Shown here piece by piece: positions 46,980 to 56,821 of a DNA stretch of 64,000 nt (position 1 is its first letter; each line of letters opens with the position of its first letter). The notes beneath the pieces were generated by a model. That model was not told the origin of the DNA, made no database searches, and saw nothing but the letters and a program-made list of their open reading frames with translations. The stretch is taken from NCBI RefSeq assembly GCF_039543245.1, contig NZ_BAABJJ010000014.1:177026-241025 (forward strand), given 5' to 3'. This DNA is from Algibacter_G agarivorans (lineage in GTDB: Bacteria > Bacteroidota > Bacteroidia > Flavobacteriales > Flavobacteriaceae). A program made the position numbers and the translations under genes.

Positions 46980-48566
46980 ATGATGAAAAATATAAGTAAA
47001 ATATTAGCATGTTTAGTTGTATTGGGTCTAGTTAGTACATCGTGTAGTGATTTAGAACAATTTAACGAAAACGATAGAAATATTACACAAGAGCAGTTGG
47101 AGGTTGACTTCCAACATGTAGGCTCAAAATACAGACCTATTTTTGAGAGTATTTACCAATATACTCCAGCATGGTCTTACCAATTACAGCAAAATTTGAA
47201 TGCTGATGTATTTTCAGGTTATCAAACGCCACCAAGACCATTTGTGTCTGGTGCAAACAATACAACTTACAACTTAGTAAGTGGTTGGAATGGTTTTATT
47301 TGGGATGTACCTTATTCTAATGTTATGAATAACGTACAAACAATTAGTGACTTAACAAAAGATGATTTTCCAACATTTCATGGTACAGCATTAATTTTAA
47401 AAGTTGCAGCAATGCATCGCGTAACAGATGTTTTTGGACCTATAGTGTACACTAACTTTGGAGACTTATCAAACGCTGGGGTCTATGACTCTCAACAAGA
47501 AGTTTATAATGCCTTTTTTGTAGATTTAGATACAGCAGAAGCTAACCTTATGGCTAATATTGATAGCCCAAGATTTACAGCTTTTGATTTATCCTATGAT
47601 GGAGATTACGCACAATGGGTAAAATTAGCAAATTCATTACGATTGCGTTTAGCTATCCGAATCTCTAAAGTAGATCCTGCTAAAGCTAAAGCTGAAGGAG
47701 AGAAAGCTTTAAGTCAAAGCTTAGGTGTTATGGAAGCAAATACAGATAGTTTCTTTGTAAATAGTGCTTTAGATCACCCGCTACAAACCATTGATAATTC
47801 TTGGGGAGATATTAGAATGAATGCTTCTATGGAATCTATATTAGTTGGATACAATGACCCTAGAGGTAATGCTTATTTTGATAATTCTGTAGCTACTGGA
47901 GACCTTAAAGGTGTAAGAGGTGGTTTACCATTATTACCAGGTTACGCAGATGAATTAGCTCAAAAAGCTGATTATATTAATTATTCTGCACTTAATGATA
48001 ATATTCATACCTCAAGTGTACAATTAATGACTGCCGCAGAAGTAGCTTTCTTAAAAGCTGAAGCAGCATTAAGAGGTTGGGCAGGAGCAGGAGATGCGCA
48101 AGCAAACTATGAAACAGGAATTCAATTATCATTCGATCAACATGGTGTTAGTGGAGCTGCTGGTTATACAGCAGATAACTCATCTACTTTTATAGATTAT
48201 GTCGATACAATCAACCCTGTAAATAATATCGCAGCATTAAGTGATGTAACTATTGCTTGGGCTGACGCTGCAAGTGATGAAGAACGATTAGAAAAAATAA
48301 TCACTCAAAAATGGATTGCCATGTTTCCAGAAGGACAAGAGGCTTGGAGCGAATTTAGACGTACAGGTTACCCTAAAATTTTCCCAGTAGCTAGCAACCA
48401 AAGTGGCGGTACAGTTGATACCGATATACAAATTAGGAGAATTCCATTTGTAGATAGTGAGCTTTCAACAAATCCAGATGGTGTTTTAGGCGCAGTCTCT
48501 AAACTTGGAGGTGCTGATAATGCTGGAACTCGCCTATGGTGGGACACTGGAGCGCCAAATTTTTAA
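46980..48566 (+). CDS. SusD-like outer-membrane binding lipoprotein (SusD-like_2 type)
   Basis: 528 residues; lipobox GLVSTSC with Cys22 (Cys21 if the second ATG at 46983 is used). The body matches the SusD-like_2 subgroup: QLQQNLNADVFSGYQTPP, ILKVAAMHRVTDVFGPIVYTNFGD, YDGDYAQWVKLANSLRLRLAIRIS and ITQKWIAMFPEGQEAWSEFRRTGYPKI. It should cap the SusC encoded 12 bases upstream. A 16-base motif and hairpin shared with the other susD follow its stop. Confidence 0.93.
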   Translation: MMKNISKILACLVVLGLVSTSCSDLEQFNENDRNITQEQLEVDFQHVGSKYRPIFESIYQYTPAWSYQLQQNLNADVFSGYQTPPRPFVSGANNTTYNLVSGWNGFIWDVPYSNVMNNVQTISDLTKDDFPTFHGTALILKVAAMHRVTDVFGPIVYTNFGDLSNAGVYDSQQEVYNAFFVDLDTAEANLMANIDSPRFTAFDLSYDGDYAQWVKLANSLRLRLAIRISKVDPAKAKAEGEKALSQSLGVMEANTDSFFVNSALDHPLQTIDNSWGDIRMNASMESILVGYNDPRGNAYFDNSVATGDLKGVRGGLPLLPGYADELAQKADYINYSALNDNIHTSSVQLMTAAEVAFLKAEAALRGWAGAGDAQANYETGIQLSFDQHGVSGAAGYTADNSSTFIDYVDTINPVNNIAALSDVTIAWADAASDEERLEKIITQKWIAMFPEGQEAWSEFRRTGYPKIFPVASNQSGGTVDTDIQIRRIPFVDSELSTNPDGVLGAVSKLGGADNAGTRLWWDTGAPNF

Positions 48567-48584
48567 TAATGAAGTTGAAATTAG

Positions 48585-48635
48585 TTTAGTTTAGTTTGAT
48601 GTTATGCAAACGGAAGATTTAGGTTTTCCGTTTGC
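48585..48635 (+). promoter_or_regulatory. Post-susD element: 16-base motif plus hairpin (second copy)
   Basis: TTTAGTTTAGTTTGAT at 48585-48600 is identical to the copy after the first susD, here preceded by a further TTTAG unit. A hairpin with arms GCAAACGGAA / TTCCGTTTGC (48606-48635) follows, without a real T-run. The hairpin sequences in the two operons are unrelated while the 16-mer is kept. Confidence 0.5.
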
Positions 48636-48670
48636 TATAACAAAATTATTAACCACAAAATAATATTACC

Positions 48671-50593
48671 GTGAAAATTGCAAGCCATAAAAATATAGCC
48701 TACACACAAGCAGGAAAGTTTGAAGAAACACGTTTTGAAAAAATACACAATATTATTTTCAAAGATTCCAAGGAGGCTTCAATTCTTGTTGCTCAAGAAA
48801 TTGCTGATTTGGTAAGGGAAAAAGAAAGTCAAAATAAACCTTGCGTTTTAGGCTTGGCTACTGGCTCTTCGCCTATTAAGGTTTATGAAGAGTTAATTAG
48901 AATACACCAAGAAGAAGGCTTAAGTTTTGCAAACGTCATTACGTTTAACCTAGATGAGTACTACCCTATGGATAAAAGTAACATTCAAAGTTATTTTTAT
49001 TTCATGCACGAACACCTATTTAATCATATTGATATTTTACCTGAAAACATCAACATACCAAACGGAAAGGTTAGGAGCGAAGATTTATACCAATCCTGCA
49101 TTGATTACGAAATGAAAATTAAGGCCGTTGGCGGATTAGATTTTCAACTATTAGGTATTGGTAGAACGGGTCATGTTGGTTTTAACGAGCCTGGATCGCA
49201 TCTTAATTCGGGCACTAGAAGCATTACTCTAGACCATATTACACGTGTAGATGCCGCACCTGCATTTTTAGGGATTGATAATGTGCCAAGAAAAGCCATT
49301 ACTATGGGAATAGGCACTGTACTAGCTGCCAAACGCATAGTCCTTTTAGGTTGGGGAGCGAATAAGGCCGAAATTCTTAAAGAAACCATTGAAGGCGAAA
49401 TAACTTCCGAAGTTCCAGCAACATATTTACAACATCACAATAACACCACATTTATTATAGATGAAGGTGCATCCTCGGAATTAACAAGAGTAAAAACACC
49501 TTGGTTAGTAACCTCTTGTGTTTGGGATGAACCTTTAAAATTGAAGGCCGTAGTTTGGCTTTCTGAGCTTTTAAACAAGTCTATTTTAAAATTAACTGAT
49601 AAGGATTATAATAATAATGGTATGTCCGGTCTTCTTACTGAAGAGGGAACAGCTTACGATTTAAACATAAAAATGTTTAACAAGTTGCAGCATACTATTA
49701 CGGGATGGCCAGGTGGAAAACCAAACGCAGACGATTCTAACAGACCAGAGCGCGCCAATATCCCGAAAAAACGTGTGATTATATTTAGCCCGCACCCTGA
49801 TGACGATGTTATCTCTATGGGGGGTACATTTGATAGATTGGTAGAACAAGGACACGATGTGCATATTGCCTACCAAACCTCAGGAAATATTGCGGTTTCA
49901 GATGAAGAAGCGTTAAAATTTGCTGAAATAACCCAAACACTTTGTCCTGATTGTGAAGAAACACAAAGCATTATCAATTTTCTAAAACTTAAAACAGAAA
50001 ATGATATTGACTCAAATGAAGTACGACAATTAAAAGGATTAATAAGACGAAGTGAATCATTAGCAGCCACAAGATATTTAGGTCTTAACGATGAAAACGT
50101 TCATTTTCTTGATTTGCCTTTTTATGAGACAGGCACCATTAAAAAGAATAATATTTCTGATGATGATGTTAATATCATGTGTAGTTTAATTGAAAATATA
50201 AAACCACATCAAATTTATGCCGCAGGAGATTTAGCAGACCCACACGGCACGCATAAAGTGTGTTTAGATGCCTTGTTTATAGCATTAGAGCAATTAAAAC
50301 ATAACAAATACATGGATGATTGCTGGGTTTGGTTATACCGTGGTGCATGGCACGAATGGGAATCCTACCAAATTGAAATGGCGGTTCCTATGAGCCCAGA
50401 TCAAGTCCTTAAAAAACGACATGCCATTTTTTATCACCAATCACAAAAAGACGGGGTTATGTTCCAAGGTGGAGATTCTCGTGAATTTTGGGTACGTGTT
50501 GAAGATAGAAATAGATTAACAGCTAAAAAATATAATGATTTAGGATTGGCAGATTATGCAGCCATAGAAGCTTTTAAGCGCTATCACTTTTAA
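48671..50593 (+). CDS. nagB: Glucosamine-6-phosphate deaminase fused to a PIG-L/LmbE deacetylase domain
   Basis: 640 residues. Residues about 20-290 are NagB: VLGLATGSSPIKVYEEL, FNLDEYYPMDKSN and LLGIGRTGHVGFNEPGSHL. The Asp141 position of E. coli NagB is Thr here, while B. subtilis has Asn. Residues about 365-600 are PIG-L/LmbE-like, with zinc-site motifs FSPHPDDDVISMGG (His375) and DPHGTHKVC (His525, His528). NagB converts glucosamine-6-phosphate to fructose-6-phosphate and ammonia; the second domain could supply the preceding GlcNAc-6-phosphate deacetylation, as no nagA is in the window (inference). GTG start. Long NagB proteins of this layout are usual in Bacteroidota. Confidence 0.92.
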   Translation: MKIASHKNIAYTQAGKFEETRFEKIHNIIFKDSKEASILVAQEIADLVREKESQNKPCVLGLATGSSPIKVYEELIRIHQEEGLSFANVITFNLDEYYPMDKSNIQSYFYFMHEHLFNHIDILPENINIPNGKVRSEDLYQSCIDYEMKIKAVGGLDFQLLGIGRTGHVGFNEPGSHLNSGTRSITLDHITRVDAAPAFLGIDNVPRKAITMGIGTVLAAKRIVLLGWGANKAEILKETIEGEITSEVPATYLQHHNNTTFIIDEGASSELTRVKTPWLVTSCVWDEPLKLKAVVWLSELLNKSILKLTDKDYNNNGMSGLLTEEGTAYDLNIKMFNKLQHTITGWPGGKPNADDSNRPERANIPKKRVIIFSPHPDDDVISMGGTFDRLVEQGHDVHIAYQTSGNIAVSDEEALKFAEITQTLCPDCEETQSIINFLKLKTENDIDSNEVRQLKGLIRRSESLAATRYLGLNDENVHFLDLPFYETGTIKKNNISDDDVNIMCSLIENIKPHQIYAAGDLADPHGTHKVCLDALFIALEQLKHNKYMDDCWVWLYRGAWHEWESYQIEMAVPMSPDQVLKKRHAIFYHQSQKDGVMFQGGDSREFWVRVEDRNRLTAKKYNDLGLADYAAIEAFKRYHF

Positions 50594-50603
50594 AAAACCT
50601 GAA

Positions 50604-52649
50604 ATGAAAAAAATTCTATTGCTTTTAATTCTATGTAATGTCTTTAGCGGGCAATTGGTTTCTCAAAATGAGTTATCACAGACATTTAATTTGATGCCTT
50701 GGCCTAAAGATATTAAAGAAAACCCTGCTAAGTTTATTATTAATAGCGACGTTACGATCTCATTAAGTCCTTATAATAGAGGGCGAGTTCGTAATGCCGC
50801 TGTTAATTTTTTAAGGCGTTTAAGCAATAGAACTGGAGTGTTTTTAAATGAAGGATTTCCTACAACAGATAAAAAAGGCAGTATTCATATAACGTTTAGC
50901 ACCATTGCTAAACTAGGTATTAAAAATGACGAATCTTATGCGCTCAATGTAAATAATACTTCTATAACTATAACCGCCAAAACAGACGTTGGTGCCATTA
51001 GAGGTTTAGAAACGCTGCTTCAACTAACACAAAACAACGAAAGCCATTATTTTTTCCCAGGGATTACCATCAACGATGCGCCAAGATTTGTTTGGCGTGG
51101 GTTAATGATTGACGTTTCAAGACATTTTCAGCCCATTCATGTTTTAAAACGAAATTTAGATGCTATGGCTTCTGTTAAAATGAATGTCTTTCATTGGCAC
51201 TTAACCGATGACCAAGGATTTAGATTTGAATCTAAAGTATATCCAAAACTTCATGAATTAGCTTCAGATGGATTATACTACACACAAGAACAAGTTAAAG
51301 ATTTGGTGGCTTATGCTGATAATTTAGGGATTCGTGTTATTCCTGAGTTTGATGTTCCTGGTCATGCTTCAGCTATTCTAACCGCTTATCCAGAATTAGG
51401 AAGCAAAGATGGATATGAATACCATATTGAACGATTTTCCGGAGTCTTTGACCCCACTTTAAATCCTACAAAAGATATTACCTATGAATTCTTAGAAAAT
51501 TTATTCAAAGAAATCACGCCACTTTTTCCAGACACTTATTTTCATATTGGAGGCGATGAAAACGAAGGTAAACATTGGGATGAAAACATAGATATTCAAA
51601 AATTCAAAAATCAAAACAGTTTACAAACCAATCACGATTTACAAACCTATTTTAATATTAAGCTTGAAAAAATCCTTAATAAATTAGGTAAAAAGCTAAT
51701 GGGCTGGGATGAAATAATGACGCCTAATATGCCTACAACCGCTGTAATACATTCATGGCGAGGCGAAAATGAGGGACTTCCAAATGGTGGTTCTTTAATA
51801 GCTGCTGCTAAAAAAGGCTATCAAACCGTACTTTCCAACGGCTATTATATTGATAGAATGTTGCCAATAGAACATCACTACACTGTAGACCCTATAGGAA
51901 ATGCACAACTAACTGAAGCCGAGCAATCTCGTATTTTAGGTGGAGAAGCGACGATGTGGAGTGAATTGGTTACACCACTAACGATAGACTCTAGAATATG
52001 GCCCAGAACGGCAGCTATAGCAGAACGCTTTTGGTCACCGCAAAACATCAATAATGTTGATGACATGAAAAAACGCCTTAAAAAGGTGTCTTTTCATTTA
52101 GAAGAATTAGGGCTAACACATATTAAAAATAGAGATGTTATTTTAAGAAGTATGACTAACAATCAAGATATTACTGCGCTTATAACGTTGTCAAAAATTT
52201 GCGAACCTTTAAAAATATATGCTAGGAATAAGGATGGGATAGAATATAAAACGTATTCTTCTTTTATGCTATTTGCCGATGCTTGTGTTGTTAATGCCAC
52301 AGATGCTTCAGCTTTCAACCATACTGTAATTAGTTTTATTAATGATGAAAACAATACGAATAAGGTTTTGTTTTACTTGAATAATTGGGCAAAAAATCAT
52401 GATAACTATATGAAGCTTGAAAAAAATCCTAAAATTCAACCTCTAGAAAGTTTATCAAAAAACCTTTCCGAAGTATCACTTTTACTCTCAAATGCTATTC
52501 AAAGCAAAAGTATTTCAACTGAAAACCTCAACGCAGTTAAAAATCATATTGAAATTTTAAACAATCCTTTAGTAGATGTTGAGGTCGTTATCATAGATAC
52601 ATTAAAAGCATTGACTGCTTATTGCGAAACAAAATATTTATCGAACTAA
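50604..52649 (+). CDS. GH20 beta-N-acetylhexosaminidase
   Basis: 681 residues. The signal peptide ends near LVSQ, so it is exported, probably to the periplasm. A GH20b-type N-terminal domain is followed by the barrel from FVWRGLMIDVSRHFQP, with MNVFHWHLTDDQGFRFES, FDVPGHASAI and the catalytic Asp-Glu pair in FHIGGDENEGKHW (Asp318, Glu319), then GGEATMWSELV. It releases terminal GlcNAc (or GalNAc) from chito-oligosaccharides or glycans by substrate-assisted catalysis. The C-terminal ~170 residues are helical with no assigned role. It is 10 bases after the nagB fusion gene and 15 bases before the kinase gene. Confidence 0.95.
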   Translation: MKKILLLLILCNVFSGQLVSQNELSQTFNLMPWPKDIKENPAKFIINSDVTISLSPYNRGRVRNAAVNFLRRLSNRTGVFLNEGFPTTDKKGSIHITFSTIAKLGIKNDESYALNVNNTSITITAKTDVGAIRGLETLLQLTQNNESHYFFPGITINDAPRFVWRGLMIDVSRHFQPIHVLKRNLDAMASVKMNVFHWHLTDDQGFRFESKVYPKLHELASDGLYYTQEQVKDLVAYADNLGIRVIPEFDVPGHASAILTAYPELGSKDGYEYHIERFSGVFDPTLNPTKDITYEFLENLFKEITPLFPDTYFHIGGDENEGKHWDENIDIQKFKNQNSLQTNHDLQTYFNIKLEKILNKLGKKLMGWDEIMTPNMPTTAVIHSWRGENEGLPNGGSLIAAAKKGYQTVLSNGYYIDRMLPIEHHYTVDPIGNAQLTEAEQSRILGGEATMWSELVTPLTIDSRIWPRTAAIAERFWSPQNINNVDDMKKRLKKVSFHLEELGLTHIKNRDVILRSMTNNQDITALITLSKICEPLKIYARNKDGIEYKTYSSFMLFADACVVNATDASAFNHTVISFINDENNTNKVLFYLNNWAKNHDNYMKLEKNPKIQPLESLSKNLSEVSLLLSNAIQSKSISTENLNAVKNHIEILNNPLVDVEVVIIDTLKALTAYCETKYLSN

Positions 52650-52664
52650 TACCATTTTAAAAAC

Positions 52665-53513
52665 ATGATTTTAATAGCAGATAGCGGTTCTACCAAATGT
52701 GATTGGATTCTTTGTGATAACTCAGGAAAAGCACCAATTAGAATAAAGACTAAAGGGCTTAACCCGGCTATTTTGTCTAAAAAAGAATTCTCTGAGATTT
52801 TAAACAAAAGTGAAGCCCTAAATGAATATAAAGATATAGTAACAAACATTCATTTTTTCGGAGCTGGTTGTGGCACAAAAAAGAGTCAAAATAAAGTAAA
52901 TAAAATATTAGAGTCCTATTTTCAAAATGCTAAATCTGAAACAAGCGAAGATACCATGGCCGCTATTATGGCTACAACAAAAGAGCCTGCGGTAGTTTGT
53001 ATTTTAGGTACAGGTTCTAATTGTTGCTATTATGATGGGAAAACAGCACATTTAAAATCTCCGGCTTTAGGTTATGTTTTAATGGACGAAGGCAGTGGTA
53101 ACTACTTTGGCAAAGAACTTTTAAAAACCTATTATTATAAACAAATGCCTAAAGAGTTAAGACTTCTGTTTGAGAAGGACTATAATTTAAAAGAAAAAGA
53201 AGTCGTTAAAAAATTATACAAATCCCCAACTCCAAATAAATATTTAGCAGAATTTGCTCGCTTCTTATTTAAAAATGAAAACCATCCTTTTATAAAACAA
53301 TTAATAATGGGAGGCATGAACACCTTTGTTAATAATCATATTTCATTATATAACCAAGAATTAAAAACGGTTCCGTTACATTTTGTAGGCTCTATAGCAT
53401 ATTATGCACAAGATTATATACAGCTAGCCCTTAGTAAAAAAGGTTTGAAAGCATCTAGCTTTATTAAAAGCCCGATTGATAATATAATTAAGCAACAAAG
53501 TACGATTAACTAA
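52665..53513 (+). CDS. BadF/BadG-type N-acetylglucosamine kinase
   Basis: 282 residues of the ASKHA fold: phosphate-1 loop ILIADSGSTKCDWILCD, ILGTGSNCCYYDGK, ALGYVLMDEGSGNYFGKEL and a C-terminal FVGSIAYYAQDYI. Bacteroidota homologs in this family are annotated as GlcNAc kinases, related to the mammalian enzyme. It phosphorylates GlcNAc at O6 with ATP in the cytoplasm, feeding the deacetylase/deaminase encoded two genes upstream. Substrate is assigned from family and context. Confidence 0.88.
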   Translation: MILIADSGSTKCDWILCDNSGKAPIRIKTKGLNPAILSKKEFSEILNKSEALNEYKDIVTNIHFFGAGCGTKKSQNKVNKILESYFQNAKSETSEDTMAAIMATTKEPAVVCILGTGSNCCYYDGKTAHLKSPALGYVLMDEGSGNYFGKELLKTYYYKQMPKELRLLFEKDYNLKEKEVVKKLYKSPTPNKYLAEFARFLFKNENHPFIKQLIMGGMNTFVNNHISLYNQELKTVPLHFVGSIAYYAQDYIQLALSKKGLKASSFIKSPIDNIIKQQSTIN

Positions 53514-53524
53514 TATTTAAGATT

Positions 53525-56500
53525 GTGAAGGCACAGATTAAAAATTTATTATCTCCAATCAAAGCATTTTTATGCTTACTTTTTGTGATATTCTGTGCTT
53601 GTGAAAACCCAAAGGAAATAGAAAACTTAACGTTATTCGACTTAATTGAAAATCAACATAGTAATATTCATTTTAAAAATGTTGTAAAAGAAGACCTTTA
53701 TTTTAACTTTATAAACTACTCTTATATTTATAATGGTGCTGGGGTTGCTGTGGGCGATATTAATAATGACGGTCTTCAAGATTTATATTTTTCATCCAAT
53801 CAAAGTTCAAATAAATTATACTTAAACAAAGGTGATTTTAAGTTTGAAGATGTAACATTGAAAGCAAATGTTTCTGATGAAGTAGGTTGGACTACTGGTG
53901 TTACCATGATTGATATTAACAATGATGGTTGGTTGGATATTTATGTATGCAAATCAGGGTCTTTAAAAAGCCATGAGCTTAGAAAAAACAAATTATTTTT
54001 AAATCATAAAGATAATACGTTTAAAGAAGTCGCTGCAGATTATGGATTAGACCATTTTGGTTTTTCAACTCAGGCTTATTTTTTTGACTATGATGATGAT
54101 ACTGATTTGGATATGTATTTGGTTAATCATCGTCAAGACTTTCAAAATAACACGAGTATAAACCCCATAGTTCAAAACCAAAAAGAGCCCTATAATTCCG
54201 ACCAATTATTTAGAAATGATAATGGCAAATTTACAAATGTTACCACCCGTGCTGGAGTAGAAAATAAAGCGTGGGGTTTAAGTGCTTCTATAGGCGATTT
54301 TAACAATGATAATCTTCCAGATATATTTGTGGCTAACGATTTTTTAGAGCCTGATTTTTTATATATCAATCAAGGTGATGGCACTTTTAAGGACGAAGCT
54401 TTACTACGGTTTAAGCACATTTCTTCTAATAGTATGGGGTCTGATTATGTAGATATAAACAACGATTTAAAACCCGACTTGATTGTTCTGGACATGCTTG
54501 CAGAAGACCATATTCGTAGTAAACAAAATATGGCGACCATGAGTACCAATAATTTTAACTTATTGGTTGATAGCGGATATCATCATCAATATATGTCTAA
54601 TATGCTTCAGCTTAATAATGGCAATGGCACTTTTAGTGAGATTGGACAATTGTCTGGAATAGCCAAAACAGACTGGAGTTGGGCGCCATTAGTAGCAGAT
54701 TTCAATAACGATGGTTATAATGATTTGTTTGTAACCAATGGTATTGAAAATGACCTTTCTAATCAAGATTTCAGGAATCAGATGAAAACCAATATCCGAA
54801 ATCGCAAAAAAGTATCTTTAGATGAAGCCATAAATATGATGCCATCTACTAAATTGAGTAACTATATATTTCAAAACAATAAAGATTTAACCTTTAAAAA
54901 CAGGACACAAGATTGGGGTTTCGATAAAAAAATGAATTCAAGCGGTGCTGTTTATGCCGATTTAGATAATGATGGGGATTTAGATATTATTTTAAATAAT
55001 CAAGGCGAAGAAGCTTCAATTTATAAGAATAATGCTATTAATAATTTTATCACATTCAAATTAGAAGGTTCTAAAAAAAACATAAATGGTATTGGAACTA
55101 CGGTTCAGGTATTTGCTGAAAACTTACAACAATCAAAAACCCTATTTCTCAGTAGAGGTTACCAATCGTCCGTTTCAAATAGCTTACACTTTGGATTAGG
55201 AGACGTTAGCAAAATAGATAGTATTTCCGTGTTGTGGCCAGATAATAAACATCAAATAATCAAAAATTTAGAAGTTAATAAAACTATAACCATTTCGTAT
55301 AAAAATGCAAATCATATATCTAATTCAAGTTCAAAACCTAAAGCCTTTTTTAAAAATATTGAACCCTCAGAATTAGGAATAAATTTTACGCAAAAAGAAA
55401 ATAATTTTAACGATTTTGATTTGCAATTGTTACTACCCCAAAAACAATCTGAAAAGAGTTCGCCTATGGCAGTTGGCGATATTAATAACGATGGCTTAGA
55501 TGATTTTTTTGTTGGAAATGCTAAAGAAGCAGCGGGCTCCCTTTATGTTCAAAAACCCAATGGAACGTTTATAGAAACCAATCAAAATCTATTCCATTTA
55601 GACCGTGGTTTTGAAGATACCGATGCTCAATTTGTTGATATTGACAACGATAATGATTTAGACTTATATGTAACTTCGGGAGGTTACGAAACTCCAGAAA
55701 ACAGCAAGCTACTCCAAAATAGATTGTACTTAAATAATGGCAAAGGATTCTTTAAAAAAACGAAGTTGTTTGAAAGTTTAAGTCAAACCAAAAAGGCTGT
55801 GTTTTCAGACTATGATCAAGATGGTGATCAAGATGTCTTTCTTTCAGGTGGTGTTAAACATGGCAAGTATCCGTTATCACATAAACCCTATTTATTAGAA
55901 AATAAAGAAGGCAAATTTAAGGATGTTACTGCCGAAAAAATCAATGATTTGTCCAATATTCAGATGATTAATGATGCCCTTTTTTCCGATTATGATCATG
56001 ATGGGGATTTAGACTTAATCATGGTTGGCGAGTGGATGCCTATACTATTTTATGAGAATATAGATAATACATTTTCTAAAAAGAACATTTCGGGATTAAC
56101 AAACTATAATGGTTGGTTCCAAACCATTAAAGAAGCTGATATTAATCATGATGGTTTAACTGATTATCTAATCGGAAACTGGGGAAATAACAATAAATTT
56201 CATCCAACAGAAAAAAACCCACTACATATTTATGCCGATTACTTTGATGAAAATGAGACTTTCGACGTTGTTTTGAGTAAGGTCTCTAAAACAGGAGATT
56301 TAATTCCAGTACGCGGCAAAGAATGTTCATCGCAACAAACCCCATTTATAAATAATAAACTAAAGACCTATAAAGACTTTTCGCTATCAACCTTACCCGA
56401 TATATATGGGGCAGATAAACTTGAAAAAGCCTATCATTTTCAAGTCCAAAATTTTTCCTCAATACTGTTAAAAAATAAAGGTCAAGGCGGCTTTGAAATT

Positions 56501-56821
56501 GAAAAGCTACCTAACCAAGCCCAATTTAGTCCAACCGTAAGTTTTGAAGTTCATGACATCAATAACGATGGGTATTTAGATGTTTTTGGCGTTGGAAACA
56601 TATTTGATGCTGAGGTAGAAACTATTCGTTATGATGCTTCAAAAGGGTATGTCTTGTTAGGCAACAAAACAACAGGTGCACTGGATTATAGTAATGATTC
56701 CAGTTATTTTAATGATGGTGAAGCAAAAGCTGTCAAAAAAATTATAATTAACAAGAAAGTGCATTTTATTGTTCTGAATAAAAACAACACTCTTAAAATA
56801 TTAAAACTCAATAATGAATAA
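53525..56821 (+). CDS. FG-GAP/VCBS-repeat lipoprotein with ASPIC/UnbV domain (second paralog)
   Basis: 1098 residues starting at GTG 53525, 11 bases after the kinase gene. The lipobox LFVIFCAC gives lipidated Cys26, followed by ENPKE. The arrangement is the same as in the first paralog (36124-39426): blades such as VGDINNDGLQDLYFSSNQ and YDDDTDLDMYL, an ASPIC/UnbV domain (about 505-605, LSRGYQSSVSNSLHFGLG), then more blades and the shared VRGKECSSQQTP and VLLGNK regions near the C-terminus. The near-equal length and shared motifs show that both operons end with members of one family. Probably a surface lipoprotein; molecular function unknown. Confidence 0.87.
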   Translation: MKAQIKNLLSPIKAFLCLLFVIFCACENPKEIENLTLFDLIENQHSNIHFKNVVKEDLYFNFINYSYIYNGAGVAVGDINNDGLQDLYFSSNQSSNKLYLNKGDFKFEDVTLKANVSDEVGWTTGVTMIDINNDGWLDIYVCKSGSLKSHELRKNKLFLNHKDNTFKEVAADYGLDHFGFSTQAYFFDYDDDTDLDMYLVNHRQDFQNNTSINPIVQNQKEPYNSDQLFRNDNGKFTNVTTRAGVENKAWGLSASIGDFNNDNLPDIFVANDFLEPDFLYINQGDGTFKDEALLRFKHISSNSMGSDYVDINNDLKPDLIVLDMLAEDHIRSKQNMATMSTNNFNLLVDSGYHHQYMSNMLQLNNGNGTFSEIGQLSGIAKTDWSWAPLVADFNNDGYNDLFVTNGIENDLSNQDFRNQMKTNIRNRKKVSLDEAINMMPSTKLSNYIFQNNKDLTFKNRTQDWGFDKKMNSSGAVYADLDNDGDLDIILNNQGEEASIYKNNAINNFITFKLEGSKKNINGIGTTVQVFAENLQQSKTLFLSRGYQSSVSNSLHFGLGDVSKIDSISVLWPDNKHQIIKNLEVNKTITISYKNANHISNSSSKPKAFFKNIEPSELGINFTQKENNFNDFDLQLLLPQKQSEKSSPMAVGDINNDGLDDFFVGNAKEAAGSLYVQKPNGTFIETNQNLFHLDRGFEDTDAQFVDIDNDNDLDLYVTSGGYETPENSKLLQNRLYLNNGKGFFKKTKLFESLSQTKKAVFSDYDQDGDQDVFLSGGVKHGKYPLSHKPYLLENKEGKFKDVTAEKINDLSNIQMINDALFSDYDHDGDLDLIMVGEWMPILFYENIDNTFSKKNISGLTNYNGWFQTIKEADINHDGLTDYLIGNWGNNNKFHPTEKNPLHIYADYFDENETFDVVLSKVSKTGDLIPVRGKECSSQQTPFINNKLKTYKDFSLSTLPDIYGADKLEKAYHFQVQNFSSILLKNKGQGGFEIEKLPNQAQFSPTVSFEVHDINNDGYLDVFGVGNIFDAEVETIRYDASKGYVLLGNKTTGALDYSNDSSYFNDGEAKAVKKIIINKKVHFIVLNKNNTLKILKLNNE

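Noticed and set aside
48671..50593. Fusion of two genes by sequencing error (nagB and PIG-L)
   Set aside because: The frame is continuous, the linker is sensible and long NagB proteins of this layout are usual in Bacteroidota.
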